Source: Paenibacillus pectinilyticus
GTDB taxonomy: Bacteria > Bacillota > Bacilli > Paenibacillales > NBRC-103111
Direction of reading: 5' to 3'
Length of the DNA: 64,000 bases
NCBI RefSeq assembly: GCF_001700435.1
Contig: NZ_LYPC01000002.1
Coordinates: forward strand, 1-64,000
Under the pieces are notes generated by a model. It was not told where the DNA came from. It did not search any database and worked only from the letters and a program-made list of their open reading frames with translations. Of this stretch, positions 8,474 through 17,658 are shown in pieces; the first letter of the stretch is position 1; each line of letters begins with the position of its first letter. A program made the position numbers and the translations under genes.

Positions 8474-8580
8474 AGAGTTTTCGTCAGCAAACTGACATTG
8501 TAAGCCTACACGTAGAGTTTCGACCAGACACCTGGCACTCCAGCTTCCGCTTATCCTGCAGCCAGATCACTGACTTCTTG
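8474..8580. repeat. Three imperfect dyad repeats upstream of spoVM
   Basis: Two imperfect direct repeats start AGAGTTT at 8474 and 8514. Each contains a small inverted repeat: GTCAGCAAACTGAC (8483-8496) and CCAGACACCTGG (8524-8535). A third related unit, GCCAGATCACTGAC, is at 8561-8574. Spacing between units is about 40 bases. They could be a regulator binding array or degenerate repeats; nothing else is recognisable from 8582 to 8700. Confidence 0.5.
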
Positions 8581-8703
8581 AGCAAACGCTTCGCGGGCGT
8601 GCATGACTGCTCCTTAACATCATTACAACAGTGTATGCCCAGAGTCGAGAAAACGTGCCTTCTATTTTTACTTCCTCCCACAATTCAGTTGCTTCCAGAA
8701 AGC

Positions 8704-8736
8704 AAAAAAAGCTACAAGAGCCCATCACTCTTGTAA
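8704..8736 (-). terminator. Rho-independent terminator of the rpe unit
   Basis: On the minus strand TACAAGAG pairs with CTCTTGTA (7-base loop), followed by GC and seven T's. It lies 15 bases after the stop of the small membrane protein and isolates spoVM from the upstream operon. Confidence 0.85.
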
Positions 8737-8750
8737 CTATATGTATGCGG

Positions 8751-8996
8751 CTAGGGTGCAGTTATGCCCGCCTGTGTGTACAACGCAACAATTAAACTAA
8801 AAATAAAATAGAAGAGTACGGCAATCACGATAAACCAGATACGGAAGCCAATTTGTTCAAATCGGCGGAAGAACCTCATCCCCACATATAGAGCGCCCAG
8901 TGAGAAAATGTACTTCACGAAATCATGAATCGTTGAAAAGCACGTCAACAATACCGCACAAAGCAGGCTATACATCAGTAGCCAGAGAAATCTCAT
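8751..8996 (-). CDS. Small membrane protein of unknown function
   Basis: 81 residues from ATG at 8996, 17 bases after the rpe stop, preceded by AAAAGGGGA. Two or three hydrophobic segments (about residues 3-21, 27-42 and 55-77) and a basic RFFRRFEQ loop indicate an integral membrane protein. I recognise no family. It is the last gene of the rpe unit and occupies the place where B. subtilis has thiN (thiamine pyrophosphokinase), but it is not related to ThiN. Confidence 0.7.
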   Translation of the reverse strand: MRFLWLLMYSLLCAVLLTCFSTIHDFVKYIFSLGALYVGMRFFRRFEQIGFRIWFIVIAVLFYFIFSLIVALYTQAGITAP

Positions 8997-9012
8997 CGTC
9001 TTTCGTCCCCTT

Positions 9013-9663
9013 TTAGCCGCGGATTCGCCTAATGGCCTCAGCACGATCCTGCTGCCCGAATACGGCATTGCCGGCAACTAACACATCAGCCCCCGCTTCT
9101 ACGACCTGGCGAGCCGTCAGCTCATTGATACCGCCGTCTACTTCAATGTGAAGTCCTGTAAGCCCCTTTGCATTCGCTTGTTCGCGCAGGGCGCGTATTT
9201 TGCTCAGCATACCTGGAATAAAGGCCTGTCCACCAAACCCTGGATTCACCGTCATAATCAGCACGAGGTCCAGATGTTCATCGAGCACGTGCTCAATGAG
9301 TGAGATGGGAGTAGCAGGGTTCAACACAACGCCCGCTTTAATCCCGCTTCCTTTAATCAGATCCAGCGTTCGATGCAGATGCGTACACGCTTCTACATGA
9401 ACAGAGATCAAATCCGCCCCTGCCTTCACAAAATCAGGAATATAACGGTCTGGCTGTTCAATCATCAAATGAACGTCCAGCGGCAGCTTGGTAATCGGAC
9501 GAATCGCGTCAACCACCAGAGGTCCAATTGTAATATTCGGCACAAAATGGCCATCCATGACATCGACATGAATCCAGTCCGCCCCGCCTTGCTCAGCTTC
9601 CTTAATCTCGTCACCAAGCTTAGCAAAGTCAGCAGACAGAATAGAGGGTGCTACATATACCAT
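9013..9663 (-). CDS. rpe: Ribulose-phosphate 3-epimerase
   Basis: 216 residues, the normal length. The enzyme interconverts D-ribulose 5-phosphate and D-xylulose 5-phosphate in the pentose phosphate pathway. TIM-barrel landmarks: [32 protein letters not shown] (metal His and Asp), [24 protein letters not shown] and EVDGGIN (second catalytic Asp), GNAVFG. It follows rsgA by 6 bases in the same unit. Confidence 0.97.
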   Translation of the reverse strand: MVYVAPSILSADFAKLGDEIKEAEQGGADWIHVDVMDGHFVPNITIGPLVVDAIRPITKLPLDVHLMIEQPDRYIPDFVKAGADLISVHVEACTHLHRTLDLIKGSGIKAGVVLNPATPISLIEHVLDEHLDLVLIMTVNPGFGGQAFIPGMLSKIRALREQANAKGLTGLHIEVDGGINELTARQVVEAGADVLVAGNAVFGQQDRAEAIRRIRG

Positions 9664-9669
9664 AATCCT

Positions 9670-10602
9670 CTAATACCTCCTCTTCCGATCCTTGATTTCA
9701 GTTAAAAATAGTAAGTAGTGATCATAACGAGAAGCTGCGATCGTACCACTGGCAACTCCATCCCTTACCTTACAGTCCGGTTCGTGCAGATGCAGGCAGC
9801 CTCTAAAGCGGCAGCCCTCAGCCACAGCGGCGAACTCCCTAAAGCAGCTGCTCAAGCCCTCCGCTTCGACTTCCATGAAGTCTAGCTGACTGAAACCAGG
9901 CGTATCGGCAACTAGGCCGCCATTCGCAAGCGGCAGCAGCTCCACATGACGTGTGGTGTGTTTGCCTCTTCCTAAGCGTTGGGAGATCGCATTCGTCTCC
10001 AAATCAAGCCCACTGATCATTTTGTTCAGTAAAGATGATTTGCCGACGCCAGATTGCCCCGCGAATACGCTCACTTTACCATCCAGATGCCCTAGAATCG
10101 CTCCCACGCCCTCTTCAAGTCTAGAACTCGTCGTGACGAACGGATAACCGATTCCCTCATAAAGCTTCGTAATCCGTTCAAATTCCGACGAAGTCATTTC
10201 TTTGGCATGAGATGCATCCTCAGCTGTATCGGTCAGCAAATCACTTTTGGTGAAACATAGCAAGACATCAATACCAGTATTTTCGATATGTACCAGAAAT
10301 TTATCCAACAGCTGTGTATTCAGCACAGGCTCTGTCACCGAAAAAACAAGCACAACGACATTCACATTCGCAATCGGTGGACGAATCAACTCCGAAGTCC
10401 GGGGAAGGATTTCTGTGACGGTTCCCTCCCCATTTTCGGTAGCCTCGTACACGACCCGATCTCCAACTAGAGGCGTTATATTGCGGTTCTTAAATACGCC
10501 TCTTCCACGACAGGTCACCGTATTCCCTTCCAGAAGAGCAAGCCCTTCAGGCAATACATAATAATAACCGCTCAACGCTTTGACAATGAGTCCTTGCGGC
10601 AT
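9670..10602 (-). CDS. rsgA: Small ribosomal subunit biogenesis GTPase RsgA
   Basis: 310 residues. RsgA (YloQ) is a circularly permuted GTPase that checks late 30S assembly. An N-terminal OB fold precedes the permuted G motifs: FTKSDL (G4), then GQSGVGKSSLLN (G1), GKHTTRHVELL (G2 region) and DTPGFSQLDF (G3). The C-terminal zinc motif is present as CRFRGCLHLHEPDCKV. Its ATG overlaps the prkC stop (TAATG), so it is translationally coupled to the kinase. In Firmicutes RsgA is a known PrkC substrate, which makes the pairing meaningful. Confidence 0.96.
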   Translation of the reverse strand: MPQGLIVKALSGYYYVLPEGLALLEGNTVTCRGRGVFKNRNITPLVGDRVVYEATENGEGTVTEILPRTSELIRPPIANVNVVVLVFSVTEPVLNTQLLDKFLVHIENTGIDVLLCFTKSDLLTDTAEDASHAKEMTSSEFERITKLYEGIGYPFVTTSSRLEEGVGAILGHLDGKVSVFAGQSGVGKSSLLNKMISGLDLETNAISQRLGRGKHTTRHVELLPLANGGLVADTPGFSQLDFMEVEAEGLSSCFREFAAVAEGCRFRGCLHLHEPDCKVRDGVASGTIAASRYDHYLLFLTEIKDRKRRY

Positions 10603-12719
10603 TAATTGGCCCCTCCAGCAGGTTGTTTGGTTGGCGTTCCACCGGTTTGGCCTTGCCCATTTCCATTACCACCAACAGGGATAGCAGGTCCTGTGTTTTG
10701 TTGCTTCGGAGACGGCGATGGAGAAGGGCTTGGCGATGCGGTCTTCCCATTTTTTTGATCCAAATAATCCTGATAGGTACGTGTGATAGAATTAACCAAG
10801 TTGTCTCCTTCTTTGATCAAGATGACAGCTTTCTTATCCGGTGAAACAACGACTTTCACATCCAAGTTTTGCGGCTTGGACACTTTCTCCGTCATGTATT
10901 CGAAATTATCATTCTGCGCATCGCTGACGATAATTTTGAAGACCGAATCCTTGCCCTCCGTTGTCGGCTTCACAGGGACGCTAACAGTCAACTGCCCCGC
11001 ATCCTCAGGCAAGCCATCGCTTATGACCAAAGAAATCTCAGCACCAACGGATACATCTGTATTTTTGTCAAAAGGAAACTGACTGATGACTTTCCCTTTG
11101 GCTACTTTGTAGCTTTTCTCACGTGTGATGCCATTAGCAGCGAGCTTCAGGTTCAGCTTGGTGATTTGCGCCTTAGCCTCTGCCTCCGTCGAGCCCGTCA
11201 AATCTGGCATTTTGAACGTTTCCTTCGCTTTACTCACTGTAAAGGCAATCGCAGCTTTCTCTAATTCAAATTCTTCACCGGCAAGCGGAGATTGTTCCAG
11301 AACCGTATCTGGCGTATCGTCGGTCGTCACTTGTGTGATGGTGATTTGCTCATCCTTAATGCCTAGAGCTCGCAACTTTAATTTGACATCTTTCAAGCTT
11401 TGCCCCGCGTAGTTGTCCATTTTAATTTTGGGTATTCCCTTGCTCACGTAAAGCGTGACCTTGGTGCCCACATTCAATCGCATCCCACTAGGATTTTGAG
11501 AAATGACCGTATCTTTGGGCAGCTTGCTGTCTGCATCATATTCAACCGTTGATCCTAGTTTAGCGGCTGTAAGCTCCGATTGTGCTTGTGTCAGCGTCTT
11601 GTTAACCACATTCGGGACCTCAACAGTCTCAATAGCGAACATGCCTTTCACATAACCAACCATATACCACATACCGCCGAGCACGATTAATAAAACAGCA
11701 ATCCAAATCAGCGGCTTGATCCAGCCCTTCCCTTTGGAAGGAGCGGACTCTACCCGTGAATTCGGCTTGTCTGGTTCATCCTCATCATCGTCCTCATCGA
11801 ACTTGGTTAGCTGATCGGCACGAATCGCAGGCATAACAAGCGTACGCTCCTCATCCATACCGTAGGCATCCCAGAAAGCAATTTTGGCCTCATTCCGGCG
11901 ATCTGGATTCAAGCAAGTATCGAGATCGGCCATCATCAACTTAGCAGACTGGTAGCGTTCTTCCGGTTTTTTACGCATCGCCTTGAGAATAATGTTCTCG
12001 ACGCTCTGGGGAATCAACGGATTCACCTTACGCGGCTCCTCCACATCCTCCTGCAAATGCTTCAGGGCGACCGAAATTGGACTTTCCCCTAGAAAAGGAA
12101 GTCGGCCCGTCAACATTTGATACATCACGATACCTAGGGAATACAAGTCCGATTTCTCGCCCGTATTCGTGCCTTTGGCATGCTCAGGGGAGAAATAATG
12201 CACAGAACCGACAACCGAGCCGGTTTGCGTAATCGTAGATGACGTTGCGGCTCTCGCGATACCGAAATCCGTCACCTTGACGCGGCCATTTTTGCCAATC
12301 AATATATTGTGCGGCTTAATATCCCTGTGGATAATTTCATTATGATGGGCGTGATCCAGTGCATCTGCGATTTGACTCGCATAATGAACCGCATCTTCCA
12401 CCTGAAGAGGTGCTTTTTCCTTAATCAGATCATTCAGCGTCTTGCCTTCAATATATTCCATCACGATGTAATGGACATCTTCTTCTTGCCCAACGTCATA
12501 GATACTGACAACATTAGGATGAGAGAGGGAAGCGGCTGCTTGAGCTTCTCTGCGGAAACGACGAATGAACTCTTCATCGTGCACATACTGCGAACGCAGT
12601 ACTTTAACAGCCACTTTGCGATTCAAAAGCAAATCATGCCCTTTGTAGACTAAAGCCATGCCGCCCCCGCCAATGCGTTCTAAGATTTCATAGCGGCCTC
12701 CAAGCTTTCTACCGATCAA
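10602..12719 (-). CDS. prkC: Eukaryotic-type Ser/Thr protein kinase PrkC with PASTA domains
   Basis: 705 residues, longer than B. subtilis PrkC (~648). The cytosolic kinase (about 10-270) has GGGGMALVYKG, VAVKVL (catalytic Lys), HRDIKPHNIL, TDFGIA and a Thr/Ser-rich activation loop. An acidic juxtamembrane linker (DEDDDEDEP) leads to one membrane helix near residues 335-357. Three extracellular PASTA repeats (from about 365, 433 and 503) bind peptidoglycan fragments, and a further ~75-residue region follows. The last ~50 residues are low complexity: SPSPSPSPSPK, then Gly/Asn/Gln-rich. It signals growth and cell wall state and wakes spores in response to muropeptides. It overlaps prpC by 4 bases and rsgA by 1. 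Confidence 0.96.
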   Translation of the reverse strand: MIGRKLGGRYEILERIGGGGMALVYKGHDLLLNRKVAVKVLRSQYVHDEEFIRRFRREAQAAASLSHPNVVSIYDVGQEEDVHYIVMEYIEGKTLNDLIKEKAPLQVEDAVHYASQIADALDHAHHNEIIHRDIKPHNILIGKNGRVKVTDFGIARAATSSTITQTGSVVGSVHYFSPEHAKGTNTGEKSDLYSLGIVMYQMLTGRLPFLGESPISVALKHLQEDVEEPRKVNPLIPQSVENIILKAMRKKPEERYQSAKLMMADLDTCLNPDRRNEAKIAFWDAYGMDEERTLVMPAIRADQLTKFDEDDDEDEPDKPNSRVESAPSKGKGWIKPLIWIAVLLIVLGGMWYMVGYVKGMFAIETVEVPNVVNKTLTQAQSELTAAKLGSTVEYDADSKLPKDTVISQNPSGMRLNVGTKVTLYVSKGIPKIKMDNYAGQSLKDVKLKLRALGIKDEQITITQVTTDDTPDTVLEQSPLAGEEFELEKAAIAFTVSKAKETFKMPDLTGSTEAEAKAQITKLNLKLAANGITREKSYKVAKGKVISQFPFDKNTDVSVGAEISLVISDGLPEDAGQLTVSVPVKPTTEGKDSVFKIIVSDAQNDNFEYMTEKVSKPQNLDVKVVVSPDKKAVILIKEGDNLVNSITRTYQDYLDQKNGKTASPSPSPSPSPKQQNTGPAIPVGGNGNGQGQTGGTPTKQPAGGAN

Positions 12720-13480
12720 TTCCCATCACCCCTTTTTTCGTCCGAATCCTGATCATGTGCAAGTAAAAGGACCGTTACATTATCGTCTCCGCCTTCGCGA
12801 AGCGCGCTCTGAATTAACTGCTCCGCCGCATCCTCCAACTGCTCGTGTGACCGAACAATTCGTAAGATGTCGACATCGTCGACTAATCCGCTCAAACCAT
12901 CCGAACAAATGAGAATAACATCGTCTGGACGCCACGAGTACTCATACAAATCCACTTCCACACTAGGCTCTGTGCCCAGTGCTCGCGTAATCCAATTGCG
13001 TCTTGGATGATGATCCGCTTCTTCCATCGTGAGCTGCCCATTCTTGACGAGCTCGTAAACTAAGGAATGATCTTCCGTTAATTGTTGGATGGATTCCCCT
13101 GACAGCTTATACGCCCGGCTATCTCCGATATGTCCGATAATTAAAAGCTCCTCTGAAGCAATAATGGCAACGACCGTCGTTCCCATCCCGTGGTACTTCT
13201 CTTGATCCGACGCAAAAGCATAAATCTCCTCGTTCGCCTTCTCAATCGCTTCCCGCAGTGCTTGCTTACACGCTTCCACCGACATTCCCCAATGGATGGA
13301 TTGCAATTGCGCTCCTATCGTGTCAATGGCCATTTGGCTGGCGATATCACCAGCCTGATGCCCTCCCATACCATCTGCCACAATGGCCAAAGATAGACCA
13401 TTCAGCTGATGGTGGATGGCGGCCCGGTCCTCATTGACTAAACGGACTTTACCTATATCGGTACGACTTACCATCTTCAT
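12716..13480 (-). CDS. prpC: PP2C-type Ser/Thr protein phosphatase PrpC (Stp)
   Basis: 254 residues. It reverses PrkC phosphorylation. PP2C metal motifs are visible: VNEDRAAI, VADGMGGHQAGDIAS, HIGDSRAY, CSDGLSGLVDD and GGDDNVTV. The ATG at 13480 has GAGGTGA 7 bases upstream. It is cytosolic, with no membrane segment. It lies 12 bases after rlmN and overlaps prkC by 4 bases, the usual phosphatase-kinase pair. Confidence 0.96.
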   Translation of the reverse strand: MKMVSRTDIGKVRLVNEDRAAIHHQLNGLSLAIVADGMGGHQAGDIASQMAIDTIGAQLQSIHWGMSVEACKQALREAIEKANEEIYAFASDQEKYHGMGTTVVAIIASEELLIIGHIGDSRAYKLSGESIQQLTEDHSLVYELVKNGQLTMEEADHHPRRNWITRALGTEPSVEVDLYEYSWRPDDVILICSDGLSGLVDDVDILRIVRSHEQLEDAAEQLIQSALREGGDDNVTVLLLAHDQDSDEKRGDGN

Positions 13481-13492
13481 CCGGCTCTCACC

Positions 13493-14572
13493 TCATTTAC
13501 TGCTCTCCATATGCTTCGCTCGCAGTTGTCCGCAGGCAGCAGCAATATCACTACCTTGTTCACGGCGTATGGTGGCATTAATTTTGCCCTTCTCCAGAAT
13601 ACGTTGGAAGGTAAAAATATCATCTCTGGGTGTACGTTTGAAATCACGTTCAGCAACAAAGTTGACAGGAATCAGATTCACATGGCTGAGCGGCATATCT
13701 TTCAAGACAAGCGCCAGCTCTTCCGCATGCTCCGGCTGGTCATTCACTTCGCCCATAAGCGCGTATTCAAACGTAATCCGTCTGCCTGTTTTCGCGATGT
13801 AGTATTTACAAGCCTCGATCAAGTCCACAAAAGGGAACCTGCGGTTTACTGGCATCAACTTGGATCTAAGTGCATCGTTCGGTGCATGGATCGAAATGGC
13901 CAAGTTGACTTGTAAATTCTCATCAGCGAACTTGTAGATGTTCGGTACAATCCCACTCGTGGAAACGGTAATATGGCGCTGACCAATGTTCAGACCTTTC
14001 GGGTGAATCATGACACGCAAAAAGTTCATCGTCGCTTCATAATTTTCGAAAGGCTCGCCAATTCCCATGATGACGATCGAAGAGATACGTTCTCCCGTCT
14101 CATCGAGCAGTTTCTGCGCCTTAACGACCTGGGCGACAATCTCACCTGGTCTTAGATCCCGTTTGAGACCGCCTAAAGTAGACGCACAGAAGGTACAACC
14201 CACGCGACAGCCGACTTGGGTCGTCACGCAAATACTGTTACCGTAGTTATGCTTCATTACAACAGTTTCGATCGCATTTTTATCTTCAAGCTCAAATAAG
14301 AACTTGACCGTGCCATCCTGGGATTGATATTTCGTAATCTCAGACAGGGTAACGAATTCAAACTGATCCTTCAGTTTGTCACGTAGTGCTTTGGGCAGAT
14401 TCGACATTTCATCGAAGCTGAAAACGCGTTTAATATATAACCAGTCAAAAATTTGACCGGCGCGAAACGCGGACTCCCCGTTTTCTTTGACCCAGCTTTG
14501 CCACTCATCCCAATTTAAATCATATACAAATGGTTTATCTTTCTCGTACGGCTTAATACCCACATTTATCAC
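13493..14572 (-). CDS. rlmN: Dual-specificity RNA methyltransferase RlmN
   Basis: 359 residues. This radical-SAM enzyme methylates C2 of A2503 in 23S rRNA and of A37 in some tRNAs. The cluster motif is [12 protein letters not shown] (CxxxCxxC). [10 protein letters not shown] is the SAM-binding motif, and the C-terminal cysteine that forms the methyl intermediate is in AAACGQLRA. It lacks nothing expected of RlmN. The N-terminal start is uncertain: GTG at 14572 and GTG at 14563 both lie near a weak AGGTT site. It precedes prpC by 12 bases. Confidence 0.95.
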   Translation of the reverse strand: MINVGIKPYEKDKPFVYDLNWDEWQSWVKENGESAFRAGQIFDWLYIKRVFSFDEMSNLPKALRDKLKDQFEFVTLSEITKYQSQDGTVKFLFELEDKNAIETVVMKHNYGNSICVTTQVGCRVGCTFCASTLGGLKRDLRPGEIVAQVVKAQKLLDETGERISSIVIMGIGEPFENYEATMNFLRVMIHPKGLNIGQRHITVSTSGIVPNIYKFADENLQVNLAISIHAPNDALRSKLMPVNRRFPFVDLIEACKYYIAKTGRRITFEYALMGEVNDQPEHAEELALVLKDMPLSHVNLIPVNFVAERDFKRTPRDDIFTFQRILEKGKINATIRREQGSDIAAACGQLRAKHMESSK

Positions 14573-14642
14573 AACCTGTTGTTATTTCGTCTATTTGAAA
14601 ATAGTTTAACACAAAGCAGGAACGAACACACGTCCCTGTCCT

Positions 14643-16103
14643 TTACGCCTCACGTTTGCGCAGCCTTGCGATGAAAAAACCGTCCGAGTGAAACTGCTGC
14701 GGAAGAATTTGGACCATGCCAGCTTCAACAGCTTTCGGGTCAATCTCCGTGAACACATCCGCTGGCAGTGGAGCGAGTTCAAACTCGCTATGCTCCGCAA
14801 GGAAGCGCTCCACCATGCCCGCATTCTCCGCATGTTCAATCGTACAAGTGCTGTACACCAACACGCCACCCGGCTTCAGCAGCCGATGGACGCTGCTCAG
14901 AATCGCATGCTGCGTTTCACTGATCGCATCGATCTCCGCTTCTTGCTTCGCCCACTTCAAATCAGGCTTGCGGCGTATCACCCCAAGACCCGAACATGGT
15001 GCGTCAAGGAGGATGCGGTCAAACGATTCCGCCGCAAAATGCTCATCTAGTGTCGCAGCATCCATCACGAGCGTCTGAATCGACGATAGTCCCAGACGCT
15101 CTGCTTGATCTGCGATCAATTTCATCTTGTGCTCATGCAAATCACAAGCCCAGATCTGACCCACATCGTCCATTTTCTCGGCAATGTGAGCCGTCTTGCC
15201 GCCAGGGGCGGCGCAGCAGTCCAGCACTTTCATGCCTGGACGAGGATCCAGAGCTTCGGCGACGAGCATCGAGCTCTCGTCTTGAATCGAGAAGTCCCCT
15301 TGCTGGAAGCCGGGGACTAACGCCATGTTCCCGGCCCCCTGCACAAGGATGCCGGCCGGGGCCAGCTCTGACGCTTCCGCGCTGAGGCCGCTAGCTTGGA
15401 GCTGCGTAAGCAGCTCCAAGCGGCTGCGCCGCCTCGCGTTCGCGCGAATGCTCACGTGCGGCGGCTCGTTGTTCGCCGCACAGATCTGTTCCGTCAGCTC
15501 AGGGCCGAGCTGACGGATCCACCGGCGCACGAGCCATTCCGGATGAGAATGGCTCAGCGCGATGCGCTTCACGTCGCCGAGCGCAGCTGGCAGCGTGAGC
15601 TCGTCTTTGCTGCGGATGATCGCGCGCAGCACGCCGTTGACCATGCCCGAGATGCCTTGGTGGCCTCGGCGCTTCGCGATATTGACCGCTTCGCTCACGA
15701 CCGCATGGTCAGGGATGCGATCCAAATAATGCAGCTGATAGAAGCTCAGCCGAAGCAAGCACCGCACCCAGGGCTCCAGCTTCGCCAGCCCTTTGCTGAC
15801 AAAGCGTTCCAAGAAGAAGTCGATCGTATTTTGGCGTCCGATCGTGCCGTACACGAGCTCGGTAGCCAGCCCGGCGTCGGCTCGTTCTAACGCATGCTTC
15901 TGCAGCACTTGATTCAATAGTAAATTGCTATAGGACTGATTCTCTTCGACGCGAATGAGCACGTCCAGCGCCGCATCACGGGCAGAACGCTTAACAGCGC
16001 TGCTCTTCGCAGCGCCCGAGGATGATTTTGGCGCAGAGGACTTGCCAGCACTCTGCGAATTCGTATGTCCGTGTTGCGAACGATTGGGTTTATGGTTTGA
16101 CAA
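14643..16103 (-). CDS. rsmB: 16S rRNA (cytosine-967-C5)-methyltransferase RsmB
   Basis: 486 residues from TTG at 16103 (MSNHKPNRSQ), chosen because GAGGT lies 8 bases upstream; an ATG five codons earlier has no site. A ~50-residue Ser/Lys-rich, low-complexity N-terminal extension precedes the NusB-like domain (about 45-170). The Rossmann methyltransferase follows with DCCAAPGGKTAHIAEKM, LDAPCSGLGV (catalytic Cys) and YSTCTIEHAEN (second Cys). The middle of the gene (15300-15900) is distinctly GC-richer than its neighbours. The unit continues into rlmN after a 70-base gap. Confidence 0.95.
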   Translation of the reverse strand: MSNHKPNRSQHGHTNSQSAGKSSAPKSSSGAAKSSAVKRSARDAALDVLIRVEENQSYSNLLLNQVLQKHALERADAGLATELVYGTIGRQNTIDFFLERFVSKGLAKLEPWVRCLLRLSFYQLHYLDRIPDHAVVSEAVNIAKRRGHQGISGMVNGVLRAIIRSKDELTLPAALGDVKRIALSHSHPEWLVRRWIRQLGPELTEQICAANNEPPHVSIRANARRRSRLELLTQLQASGLSAEASELAPAGILVQGAGNMALVPGFQQGDFSIQDESSMLVAEALDPRPGMKVLDCCAAPGGKTAHIAEKMDDVGQIWACDLHEHKMKLIADQAERLGLSSIQTLVMDAATLDEHFAAESFDRILLDAPCSGLGVIRRKPDLKWAKQEAEIDAISETQHAILSSVHRLLKPGGVLVYSTCTIEHAENAGMVERFLAEHSEFELAPLPADVFTEIDPKAVEAGMVQILPQQFHSDGFFIARLRKREA

Positions 16104-16150
16104 AATCAAATACCTCATTTTTTTCGTGGCATTGTTACTTGTTTTACATA

Positions 16151-16169
16151 GGGGCTAGTAGATAGCCCC
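16151..16169. other. Intercistronic hairpin between fmt and rsmB
   Basis: GGGGCTA pairs with TAGCCCC over a 5-base loop. There is no strong T-tract, so it is more likely an RNA processing or stability element, or a weak attenuator, than a terminator. Confidence 0.45.
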
Positions 16170-16185
16170 AAAATGAATAAATACG

Positions 16186-17139
16186 CTACACGTTCCCCAG
16201 CACCGTACCCACAGGAATTTGCGCCCCGCGAATGAACTCCGAAACAGGCATCGCCTTTTTGCCGGCAGGTTGAATCTCCGTTAACCACAGCGTACCCGCT
16301 CCCGTCATCACTTCGACCCCCTGCTCACTGCAGTTAAGCACAGTTCCTGGCACTGCTGACTTACCGGTACCGCTTGAGTCCTTGGTCTGTGGCTTCAAGC
16401 TTGCCCACACCTTGAGGACTTCGCCATTCCACAGCGTATACGCGCCAGGAAATGGATTCAAGCCTCGGATGTGATTCCACAGCTCGGTTGCAGAGCGGGA
16501 CCAATCCAAGATTTCATCTTCTCTGCGAATGTTAGGAGAATAGATCGCATCTGCCTCGTTTTGGGCGACAGCCTCAATACGTCCTGCTAATAAATCCGGA
16601 AGCGTCCGCTTCAACAGATCAGCTCCAGCGATACTCAGCTTATCAAACAACATCCCCGTCGTATCGGTATCTTCAATCGGAAGTTCCACGCGTGAGATCA
16701 TATCTCCCGTATCCAGTCCAACTGCCATATACATGATGGTAACGCCTGTTTCGGCCTCACCTCGCATAACTGCGTGATGAATCGGCGCTCCCCCCCGATA
16801 TTTCGGAAGCAGCGAAGCATGAATATTAATGCAGCCATACTTAGGCAAATCTAACACCGATTTCGGCAAAATTTGGCCATAAGCAGCCGTCACGATTAAA
16901 TCCGGCGCCAGTTGGCGAATCACTTCAACGGAATCTGCTTCACGCAGCTTTACGGGTTGAAGCACGGGAATGCCATGCTTCTCTGCTTCGACCTTCACTG
17001 GCGTGGGCGTAAGGACGCGTTTGCGTCCCTTCGGCCGATCCGGCTGCGTGATCACCGTTGTCACGTTATAACCTTCCTCCAGGAGTAGACGCAAGGAGGG
17101 TACTGCGAAATCCGGCGTGCCCATGAAAATAATGTTCAC
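16186..17139 (-). CDS. fmt: Methionyl-tRNA formyltransferase
   Basis: 317 residues. It formylates initiator Met-tRNA with 10-formyl-THF. MGTPDFAVPSL opens the Rossmann-type N-terminal domain; INIHASLLPKYRGGAPIHHAV carries the catalytic Asn-His and the SLLPKYRG loop; MAVGLDTGDM holds the catalytic Asp. A C-terminal OB-like tRNA-binding domain starts near residue 205 (LNPFPGAYT). The ATG overlaps the def stop by 4 bases. Confidence 0.97.
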   Translation of the reverse strand: MNIIFMGTPDFAVPSLRLLLEEGYNVTTVITQPDRPKGRKRVLTPTPVKVEAEKHGIPVLQPVKLREADSVEVIRQLAPDLIVTAAYGQILPKSVLDLPKYGCINIHASLLPKYRGGAPIHHAVMRGEAETGVTIMYMAVGLDTGDMISRVELPIEDTDTTGMLFDKLSIAGADLLKRTLPDLLAGRIEAVAQNEADAIYSPNIRREDEILDWSRSATELWNHIRGLNPFPGAYTLWNGEVLKVWASLKPQTKDSSGTGKSAVPGTVLNCSEQGVEVMTGAGTLWLTEIQPAGKKAMPVSEFIRGAQIPVGTVLGNV

Positions 17140-17618
17140 TCTTCTTCTTCCTCTTCATCCGCTGTATATGTTTTGACCGCAAGGTCTGTAAACAATACAC
17201 CATTCAAGTGGTCAATCTCGTGGAAAATACAGCGAGCCAATAACTCCGTGCCGGTAATTTCAATTGGATTGCCGTCACGATCTTGCCCTTTTGCCGTTAC
17301 GTTCATTGCGCGAAGAACATCACCACGAAGACCAGGAATACTTAAACAGCCTTCTGGACCCATTTGTTCTCCGCTGGAAGTAACGATCTCAGGGTTTACC
17401 ATTTCGATCAACCCGCCATGCTCCTCGCCGCAGTCCATAACGATTACACGCTTCAGAATACCGATTTGTGGAGCAGCAAGGCCTACGCCTTCCGCCTCAT
17501 ACATCGTATCTGCCATATCATCAAGCAATTTATGCAGATTGGAATTAAATTTCGTAACTGTGATCGCTTTCTCGCGCAGCACAGGATCTGGATCTTTAAC
17601 AATAATACGAATAGCCAT
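17136..17618 (-). CDS. def: Peptide deformylase
   Basis: 160 residues. It removes the N-formyl group from nascent proteins, using a bound metal. All three motifs are present: EGVGLAAPQIG, EGCLSIPG (metal Cys) and HEIDHLNGVLF (two metal His and catalytic Glu). The acidic tail DEEEEEE is short and probably disordered. It overlaps fmt by 4 bases, and priA lies 40 bases upstream. Confidence 0.97.
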   Translation of the reverse strand: MAIRIIVKDPDPVLREKAITVTKFNSNLHKLLDDMADTMYEAEGVGLAAPQIGILKRVIVMDCGEEHGGLIEMVNPEIVTSSGEQMGPEGCLSIPGLRGDVLRAMNVTAKGQDRDGNPIEITGTELLARCIFHEIDHLNGVLFTDLAVKTYTADEEEEEE

Positions 17619-17658
17619 GAATGTGCACCTACCTTTAAGTCTTCTCTATTAGGGTTTT

